From Actinoplanes sp. NBC_00393 (lineage in GTDB: Bacteria; Actinomycetota; Actinomycetes; Mycobacteriales; Micromonosporaceae), in NCBI RefSeq assembly GCF_036053395.1, contig NZ_CP107942.1:3500501-3564500 (forward strand): a stretch of DNA of 64,000 nt, written 5' to 3'. The notes beneath the pieces are model-generated. The model ran no database searches. It saw only the letters and a list, made by a program, of their open reading frames with translations, and was not told where the DNA came from. Position 1 is the first letter of the stretch; the number at the start of each line of letters is the position of its first letter. The translations under genes were made by a program, and so were the position numbers. Shown piece after piece: positions 55,004 to 61,696 of the stretch.

Positions 55004-55561
55004 TTACCGGGCCTCCCCCGCCGCGGGTAGCCCGCTCCCTCCATCGAGGGAGCGCCGGTATCGGATCGCGGTCAGGGGCACGCCGCGGGCGTCGTCGGTC
55101 TTCGACGCCCCGTCGGTGCGCCAACCGGCGGCCTCGTAGAAGCGCCGGGCACGGTGGTTGGCTTCCAGCACCCACAGGATCACCTGCCGGTAGCCGGCGT
55201 CGGCGAGCCGGCGCAGGCCGGCGTCCATCAGCAGCCGGCCGGCTCCGCGGCCCCAGTGCTGCGGCAGGACGTAGACGGCGCGGACTTCACCGACAACGCC
55301 GGGGTCGGTGTCCGCATCGCTGCTCGGTGCGACGTTGACGAACCCGACGACACCGTCAGCCGCGTCGTCCAGCACGAGGGTTCCCGCCGGGTGCCGCTCG
55401 GATTCGAGCAGCTGCTGCCAGACCTGCCGGCGCCGGGACGTATCGAGCCGGTCCAGGTACGCCGCGGGCATCACGCCGCGGTACACCTGTTGCGAGGTGC
55501 GGGTCTGCACGACAGCAAGCGCTTGGGAATCAGCCAAGGTCGCTGGTCGGACGATCACCAT
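55004..55561 (-). CDS. GNAT-family N-acetyltransferase
   Basis: 185 residues: VRPATLADSQALAVVQTRTSQQVYRG, then VGEVRAVYVLPQHWGRGAGRLLMDAGL (acetyl-CoA loop) and ANHRARRFYEAAGWRTDG. Substrate unknown. Its start is only five bases from the stop of the secreted-protein gene upstream, so it appears to be part of a longer minus-strand operon (57737 to 53895). Confidence 0.9.
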   Translation of the reverse strand: MVIVRPATLADSQALAVVQTRTSQQVYRGVMPAAYLDRLDTSRRRQVWQQLLESERHPAGTLVLDDAADGVVGFVNVAPSSDADTDPGVVGEVRAVYVLPQHWGRGAGRLLMDAGLRRLADAGYRQVILWVLEANHRARRFYEAAGWRTDGASKTDDARGVPLTAIRYRRSLDGGSGLPAAGEAR

Positions 55562-55566
55562 GAGGC

Positions 55567-56385
55567 TCAGGTGGTGAAGACGGTGAAGGCGACCTGGTGT
55601 ACGGCGCCGCCGGCTTGGAACTGCAGGAACAGGCGTTTGTCGCCGCGTTCGGCGAAGGCGGCGTGGAAGGCGAGGACGCCGTCGGCCGGTGGGTCGCCGG
55701 TGGGGTTGGCCGGCAGCGGGTGCAGGTGTTTGAGGCCCTGGGTGCGGACCTCGAAGTTGGACAGGTGGGCGTATGCGCCCAGGTAGGGTTCCAGCGTCGC
55801 GGGTCGACCGTCGCGTAGCACCTGGAACTGCAGGGCGGTCTGTGTGCCGGAGGTCAGGTCGGCGGTGCCGTCGAGGCGGCGCACGGTGTACGGGCCGGAG
55901 CGTGCCTCGGCCTGCGGGGCGGGGACCGGGATCATGCTGGTGTCGCCGGCGATGACGAACGGCAGGCCGAGCACGGTGGGGTCGGCGCCGGCTGGGCGGC
56001 CGTGCGGGACGAACTCGACGTACACCCGGTAGGCGCCGCCGTCGGCGATGGTCACCGGGGCGGTCCAGGCGCCGTCGACGACCTCCGGGTGCAGGTGCTG
56101 GTAGCCGGACAGGTCGTCGCGGAGCACGTACAGGTGCACGGGTTTGGTGTGGATCTGCTGGAAGTCGGTGGCCGGCCCGTCCGGGCCGGTGATGCGCAGC
56201 GACACCGTGCCCGGACCGCGGCCGGTGGGCAGCGCGAGGGGCTCGGCGCGGAAGCCGTCGTAGGTGTCGGAGAGCCCGTCGCTGTGGAAGATGGCCGGCG
56301 ATGGCGCTGGTGTCGCGGCGGGGCTGCGGCTGTCGGTGAACAGGTAGGCGGCCCCGACGAACCCGGCGACCGTCACCGCCGCCAT
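55567..56385 (-). CDS. Secreted or membrane-anchored conserved protein
   Basis: 272 residues from ATG 56385, the first ATG/GTG/TTG in the frame, starting inside a hydrophobic anchor (AAVTVAGFVGAAYLF). The frame reads upstream to a CTG at 56421 that would add a natural basic N-terminus (TTDTSTRHRRL) and would overlap the preceding stop as CTGA. The exported part is beta-rich with many His (HTKPVHLYVLRDDLSGYQHLHPEV, LKHLHPLPANPTG), in a pattern seen in secreted actinobacterial proteins near copper or heavy-metal genes. Function unknown. Confidence 0.75.
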   Translation of the reverse strand: MAAVTVAGFVGAAYLFTDSRSPAATPAPSPAIFHSDGLSDTYDGFRAEPLALPTGRGPGTVSLRITGPDGPATDFQQIHTKPVHLYVLRDDLSGYQHLHPEVVDGAWTAPVTIADGGAYRVYVEFVPHGRPAGADPTVLGLPFVIAGDTSMIPVPAPQAEARSGPYTVRRLDGTADLTSGTQTALQFQVLRDGRPATLEPYLGAYAHLSNFEVRTQGLKHLHPLPANPTGDPPADGVLAFHAAFAERGDKRLFLQFQAGGAVHQVAFTVFTT

Positions 56386-56417
56386 CAGGCGGCGGTGACG
56401 GGTACTGGTGTCGGTGG

Positions 56418-57737
56418 TCAGCTCACGGCCGCCGTTCCGGTGGGCCGCACCAGGAACAGGCCGACGCCGATGCTCTGCACGGCGACCACCCCGTTCTTCA
56501 GGTACGGCAGGACCATCCAGCTGCCGCTGTAGCCGGCGGCGTTGGAGGCCGGGTCGACGTCGAAGTAGCCGACCTCGGGCAGCCTGGCCGACGCGGCGGC
56601 GGTGGTGTCGAGGATGCGCAGGCCGCCGCGGTAGGACGCCTGGAAGTGCCGGTTGCCGACCGTGTAGCCGTTGTGGTTGACGAATTCGCCGCGCGCCGCG
56701 ACGTCCTTGCCCACGTACCGGGCGGCGTCGAGCCGTTCGATGTTGTAGACGAAGTCCGGGCTGCCGCCGCGGGTGCTGATCGTCTCGTCGTTGACGATCA
56801 TGTGTTTGTAGTCGCTGGTGGCGAATCCCTGGTGGATGAAGCTGGCGCCGGGATGGGTGACGCTGGACAGGACCTTGATGTTGGCCTTGTCGGTGACGTC
56901 GAGGATCTGGAACCGTTTGCCCTGGCCGGTGTAGTTGAAGGCGATCTCCCGGCCGGTGAACCTGGTGTCCGGGCCGGCGTAGTTCACCACGACCGACTCG
57001 TGCGAATACACCTCACGGTCGTAGCAGGCCACCTGCCGCAGCGACAGCGGCGTCTTGATGTCGTAGATGGTCAGGCCCTTGCGGCAGGTGTTCGCGCCGG
57101 AGACGTACAGGAAACCGGTGTTCTGATTGATCCACAGGGTGTGGCTGTTCGTCAGTCCGGTGAAACGGGCATCGGCGGTGAAGGTCTGCGTGGTGGTGAC
57201 GCCGCGCAATTTGTTGAGGTCGAATACCTGAATGCCGTGCGCGACGGAATCCTTGCCGATGTACGCGTAGTTGCGGTACGTCCGGATGTCGCACCAGGAC
57301 GAGCTGAGACCATTCGCGGCCGGCAGGTTGCCGAGGTATCGCGGGTTGGCCGGGTCGGTGACGTTGACGAAGGAGACACCGTTGGAGCGGCAGTACAGGA
57401 TGTACTCGCTGCTGTCGCGGGTGTCGCTCCAGTACCACATGCTCGACGAGCCGCCGCCGCCCAGCGCGGACTGCGGCAGGAAGCTGAGCAGCTCGACGTT
57501 CTTGCACGGATACCGGTCGGCCATGCCGTTGACGCAGGTCACCGGCGCGCCGGCGAGTCGTTCGCCGCTGCGCCAGGTGGGCTCGTAGATGCGCAGCAGT
57601 TCCGCCTGCTCGGCCTTGCCCTCCGGGGTGTCCGGATCGTGCGCGGTGGCCGGTGGGCCGGCGACGGCGACGGCGACGGCGAGCAACAGCAGCAGTGCGG
57701 TGGCGGCCAGTGTGGTGCGACGGACTCCCCGGAGCAT
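56418..57737 (-). CDS. Secreted LVIVD-repeat/choice-of-anchor-B-type protein
   Basis: 439 residues. Signal peptide to about residue 32 (ATAHD), then CVNGMADRYPCKNVELLSFLPQSALG and repeated blades such as GVSFVNVTDPANPRYLGNLP, HGIQVFDLNKLRGV, KGLTIYDIKTPLSLRQVACYD and RFQILDVTDKANIKVLSSV, giving a beta-propeller of LVIVD repeats as in choice-of-anchor B proteins. It is probably a secreted or surface protein that binds other proteins or ligands. First gene of the minus-strand set. Confidence 0.85.
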   Translation of the reverse strand: MLRGVRRTTLAATALLLLLAVAVAVAGPPATAHDPDTPEGKAEQAELLRIYEPTWRSGERLAGAPVTCVNGMADRYPCKNVELLSFLPQSALGGGGSSSMWYWSDTRDSSEYILYCRSNGVSFVNVTDPANPRYLGNLPAANGLSSSWCDIRTYRNYAYIGKDSVAHGIQVFDLNKLRGVTTTQTFTADARFTGLTNSHTLWINQNTGFLYVSGANTCRKGLTIYDIKTPLSLRQVACYDREVYSHESVVVNYAGPDTRFTGREIAFNYTGQGKRFQILDVTDKANIKVLSSVTHPGASFIHQGFATSDYKHMIVNDETISTRGGSPDFVYNIERLDAARYVGKDVAARGEFVNHNGYTVGNRHFQASYRGGLRILDTTAAASARLPEVGYFDVDPASNAAGYSGSWMVLPYLKNGVVAVQSIGVGLFLVRPTGTAAVS

Positions 57738-58138
57738 GGTCGACGCCCTTTCGCGCGGAGGAGCCGGCGCGGGCAGGGTGTGGCGCGCGCCGGGTGCGCG
57801 CTGAACGCTAGGCAGCTATTTGATGCACGTCAATGCGCTTGATGGCGACTGAGCGCCATTTGCGACGGCATTTTCCGCGAATACCGCCGACCATATCGCC
57901 GGGCGGATGGCGGGGGAATTATGAATGCCGCCGGCCAATGAGGCGACGTAGGGGGCCGGGCATCCACGGGGGAAGATGCCCGGCCCACATAGATCAAAGC
58001 ACATCAGGCCGGGTCCGCACCATGCGGGACCCGCCGGCGTGTCGCACCGCACCCCGGCGGTGACGGCCCCTCGCTTTACCCGCCGGCCGGTGACATGGAG
58101 AATCGGCCCCCGCCGATCATGCCGACCACGGGAACACC
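57738..58138. other. Divergent intergenic region
   Basis: About 400 bases between two divergent genes. It contains ATGGCG-N6-CGCCAT (57842-57859) and the strong hairpin at 57953-57986. No short gene is supported. Confidence 0.5.
57953..57986. terminator. Perfect 12-bp hairpin between divergent genes
   Basis: GGGCCGGGCATC and GATGCCCGGCCC enclose a ten-base loop. Neither neighbour ends here, so it is either an insulating terminator, an attenuator in the leader of the TIR gene 150 bases downstream, or the tail of an unrecognised small RNA. Confidence 0.4.
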
Positions 58139-61100
58139 ATGCGATTCGATGGCTTCATCTCCTACAGTCATGCCGCCGACGGCCGTCTCGCCCCGGCTGT
58201 CCAGCGTGGTCTGCACCGATTGGCGAAGCCGTGGCACCGGCGCCGCGCACTGTGGATCTTCCGGGATCAGACCGGGCTGGCGGTGACCCCCAGCCTGTGG
58301 ACGTCGATTCAGCAGGCCCTGGACGGCTCGAAACACTTCGTGCTGCTCGCCTCCCCGGAGGCGGCCGGCTCGCCGTGGGTGAACCGGGAGATCGAGCACT
58401 GGCTGGCGACCAAGTCGCCGGGCAGCATCCTGCCGGTGGTGACCGACGGCGAGTGGCGCTGGGACCCGGTCGCCCACGATTTCAGCGCCGACTCGACGGC
58501 GGTGCCGCAGGCGCTGCGGGGCGTGTTCACCGAGGAGCCGCTGTTCCTGGACCTACGGTGGGCCCGCCAGGATCTGCAGCTGAGCCTGCAGCACATCCGG
58601 TTCCGCGACGCCATCGCGCAGCTCGCCGCGCCGATGCACGGGGTGAGCAAGGACGAGTTGGAGGGTGAGGACGTCCGCCAGCACCGGCGGACGCGGCGGC
58701 TGTCGGCCGCGGCGGCGGCGATGCTGGTGGCGTTGACGCTGGTCGCGTCGCTGTCCGGCGTCGTCGCGGTCCGCAACGCGGACCGGGCCACGGCCGCGGC
58801 GGCCCAGGCCCGGCTGCAGCAGCAGGAGGCGTCGCAGCAGCGCAGCACCGCCGAGCGGGCGACGCAGGAGTCGCAACGCCAGCAGGAGAACGCCCGGGTG
58901 CAGGAGGGCCGGGCGCAGGCGGCGGCCGCCTCGGCCCGCCGCCAGCAGCAGCTCGCCGATCACCAGCAGTCGCTGGCCAAGGACGCCGCCGCGGAGGCGA
59001 AGCGGGAGCAGGCCAACGCCAAGCGCTACCGGGCCGACGCGCAACGGCAGAAAGCCAACGCGGAACGCCAGCAGGCCAACGCGAGACGCCAGCAGGCGTT
59101 GGCAAAGGACGCCGCTGCGCAGGCCGAGCGGCAGAAAAAGCTGGCGCAAGACGCCGCTGCCGACGCCGAGCAGCAGAAGAAGGCGGCGCAGGACGCCGCC
59201 GCCGACGCCGAGCAGCAGAAGAAGCTGGCGCAAGACGCCGCCGCCGACGCCGAGCAGCAGAAGGCCAACGCCGAGAAGCAGCAGGCCATAGCGCAGGACG
59301 CCGCCGCAGAGGCCGAGCTGCAGAAAGCCAACGCCGAGCGGGAGATGGCGAACGCCCGCCGGCAGCAGGAGCTGGCGAACCAGGCGACGGCGCGGGCGCA
59401 GGAACAGGAACAACTCGCCGCGGAGCACCGCGAGCTGGCCCGCAAGGCGGAGGAGGAACGCACCCGGCAGGAGCAGCTCGCCCGCGAGGCGCAGGAGGAG
59501 GCCCGCCGCCAGCGCGAGGACGCGGAGCAGGCCCGCCTGCAGCAGCGCATCTCGATCAACCAGCGGCTGATGGGACGGGCCCGCGCGCTGATGGCGGACG
59601 ACCCGAAGAAGGCGCTCATGCTGGGCGTGGCCGCGCAGCGGCTGCATTCCGACGCGCCGACCCGCGAGCAGCTCAGCCGCCTGGTCATGTCGACGCACGA
59701 CGCCGGCTCCCTCACCGACGCGACCGATGTGGTCGCGCTGGCCGGACACGTCGTCGCCACCGCCGGGGCCGCCGGGACGGTGTCGCTGTGGGACACGGCG
59801 AGCCCGGCCGAGCCGGTCCGGCTCGCCGAGCTGCCGGCCGGCGACAGCACGGCGAAGACTTTGGATGCCGCGCCGGACGGGCGGATGCTCGCGGTGGTCG
59901 ACGGCCGTTCGGAGGCGGTGCTGTGGGACGTGACCGATCCGGCCGGCCCGGTCCGCAAGGCGACGCTGACCGACACTGCCGGCATCGTCACCGTGACGTT
60001 CAGCCCCGACGGAAAGACCGTCGCGACGAGCAACCGTGCCAAGAACACCGTGCTGTGGGACGTCTCCGGTGACACGCCGGCCCCGCTGGCGACGCTGCCG
60101 GCGGCCTATCCGTTGAAGTTCAGCCCGGACGGGCGGACCGGGGTGACCAGCGGCGCCGCGGTCACCGTCTGGGGGCTGACCGACCCGGCCCAGCCGGTGA
60201 AGGGGGCCACCCTCGAGCCCGCCTTCAGCTCCGGCACGATCGTCGACGCGGCCATCGAGTTCAACCCGAAGCTGCCGATCGTGGCCGTCGAGGGCGCCGG
60301 CGACTACGTGTGGCTGTGGAACCTCGCCGACCCGGCCCAGCCGCGGCAGGGCATGTCGCAGCTCGCCGCCGGCGGAGACGCGCATCTGAGCGCGATGGGG
60401 TTCAGCCCGGACGGGCGCACCCTGGCGCTCGCCGACTCGCACGGGACGACGACGATGTGGACCGTCGAGAACGACACGTGGGCGTGGCTGTCGACGCTGC
60501 TGGCCACCGTCTCGCAGCCCAACGGGCCGGTCCGGTCGCTGGCGTTCGCCGCGGACGGGCGGACGCTGGCGACCGTGGACAGCCGGGGAACAGCGGCGCT
60601 GTGGTACACCCGGGGCCGGTTCGCGCACGACGCGATCGCCACGCTGCCGGGACCGTATCCGGCGAGGATGGTGGGGCTGGCGTACGGGCCGGACAGCCGC
60701 TCGCTGATCGCGGCCGGCCAGGACGGCACGGCCGTACCGTGGGATCTGTCCGACCCGGCCGCGCCCGTGCAGGGCGCCAAGCTGCCGCTGCACAACGCCA
60801 AGGTCGCCGGGATCACGCTGAGCCGCGACGGCCGTACCCTGGCGGTCACCGGCTCGGACAAGACGGTGACGCTGCTCGACATGACCCGTCCCGCCGAGCC
60901 CACACCCCTGGCCACGATCACCGAGGCAGGCGAGGCCGTCTACGCGGTGGCGTTCAGCCCGGACGGCCGCACCCTCGCGGTCGGCCGCCGCGACGGCAAG
61001 ACGACCCTGTGGGACCTGGCCGACCGGCAACAGCCCACCCGGCTCGCCGAGCTCACGCTGCGCAAGACGCTGACGGCGCTCACGTTCGCCCCTGACGGGC

Positions 61101-61696
61101 GCACCCTGGCCGCCGGCGAAGGCTACAACGTGTCGTTGTGGAACGTGACCGACCGCTCGGCGCCGGCGCAGCTGGCCTCGATCCCGCTGAGCAGCTGGGT
61201 CAGCTACACCGCCCAGGTGCTGGCGTTCAGCCCGGACGGGCGCACCCTGGCAGCCGGCACCGACGACGACTCGACGACCGTGCTGTGGGACGTCTCCAAC
61301 CTGTCGCTGCCCCGCAAGGTCGCCGCCCTGGCCGGGCACACCAGCATGGTGCTTTCGGTCGCCTTCAGCCCGGACGGGCGCACCCTGGCCACCGCCAGCC
61401 TGGACAACTCCGTCATGCTGTGGGACGTCGTGGAACCCGGCAGCCCGCTGCGGTTCGCGACGTTCAAGAGCGCCGACTCGCAGAGCCTGCACGCCGCGTT
61501 CAGCCCGGACGGGAAGACCCTCGCGGCCGGCGGCACCATCGGCGCCACCAAGAGTGTCACGCTGTGGGATCCCACCGCGCCGACCGAACTCGCCGCCGAC
61601 CCGGCCCGCTACGCCTGCGACGTCGCCGGGCGTGGGCTGACCGCCGAGGAATGGAACCGCTACGTCCCCGAACTCCCGCACGAGCCCACCTGCTGA
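58139..61696 (+). CDS. TIR-TM-coiled coil-WD40 protein
   Basis: 1185 residues. TIR domain (about 1-130): FDGFISYSH, PWHRRRALWIFRD and SPWVNREIEHW, whose Glu84 is at the position of the NADase glutamate of TIR enzymes. A membrane helix follows (about 188-211), then a long coiled coil (about 215-480) with near-identical 14-residue units (KKLAQDAAADAEQQ), a helical segment (ALMADDPKKALMLGVAA), and about 14 WD40-like blades (540-1160) with FSPDGRTLA and VTLWD repeats. It is probably a membrane-anchored signalling or defence-type protein. Its 3' end overlaps the convergent SARP gene by 37 bases. Confidence 0.9.
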   Translation: MRFDGFISYSHAADGRLAPAVQRGLHRLAKPWHRRRALWIFRDQTGLAVTPSLWTSIQQALDGSKHFVLLASPEAAGSPWVNREIEHWLATKSPGSILPVVTDGEWRWDPVAHDFSADSTAVPQALRGVFTEEPLFLDLRWARQDLQLSLQHIRFRDAIAQLAAPMHGVSKDELEGEDVRQHRRTRRLSAAAAAMLVALTLVASLSGVVAVRNADRATAAAAQARLQQQEASQQRSTAERATQESQRQQENARVQEGRAQAAAASARRQQQLADHQQSLAKDAAAEAKREQANAKRYRADAQRQKANAERQQANARRQQALAKDAAAQAERQKKLAQDAAADAEQQKKAAQDAAADAEQQKKLAQDAAADAEQQKANAEKQQAIAQDAAAEAELQKANAEREMANARRQQELANQATARAQEQEQLAAEHRELARKAEEERTRQEQLAREAQEEARRQREDAEQARLQQRISINQRLMGRARALMADDPKKALMLGVAAQRLHSDAPTREQLSRLVMSTHDAGSLTDATDVVALAGHVVATAGAAGTVSLWDTASPAEPVRLAELPAGDSTAKTLDAAPDGRMLAVVDGRSEAVLWDVTDPAGPVRKATLTDTAGIVTVTFSPDGKTVATSNRAKNTVLWDVSGDTPAPLATLPAAYPLKFSPDGRTGVTSGAAVTVWGLTDPAQPVKGATLEPAFSSGTIVDAAIEFNPKLPIVAVEGAGDYVWLWNLADPAQPRQGMSQLAAGGDAHLSAMGFSPDGRTLALADSHGTTTMWTVENDTWAWLSTLLATVSQPNGPVRSLAFAADGRTLATVDSRGTAALWYTRGRFAHDAIATLPGPYPARMVGLAYGPDSRSLIAAGQDGTAVPWDLSDPAAPVQGAKLPLHNAKVAGITLSRDGRTLAVTGSDKTVTLLDMTRPAEPTPLATITEAGEAVYAVAFSPDGRTLAVGRRDGKTTLWDLADRQQPTRLAELTLRKTLTALTFAPDGRTLAAGEGYNVSLWNVTDRSAPAQLASIPLSSWVSYTAQVLAFSPDGRTLAAGTDDDSTTVLWDVSNLSLPRKVAALAGHTSMVLSVAFSPDGRTLATASLDNSVMLWDVVEPGSPLRFATFKSADSQSLHAAFSPDGKTLAAGGTIGATKSVTLWDPTAPTELAADPARYACDVAGRGLTAEEWNRYVPELPHEPTC
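59132..59262 (+). repeat. 42-bp tandem repeat inside the coiled coil
   Basis: About three copies of a 42-base unit encoding 14 residues (two heptads), with few base differences between copies. Such a unit can change copy number by slippage without breaking the frame or the heptad register. Confidence 0.75.

Noticed and set aside
58553..61681. 1042-codon open frame on the minus strand
   Set aside because: It is antisense to the TIR-WD40 gene; the composition (Arg/Gly/Val-rich, no domain) is the usual shadow of GC-rich third positions.
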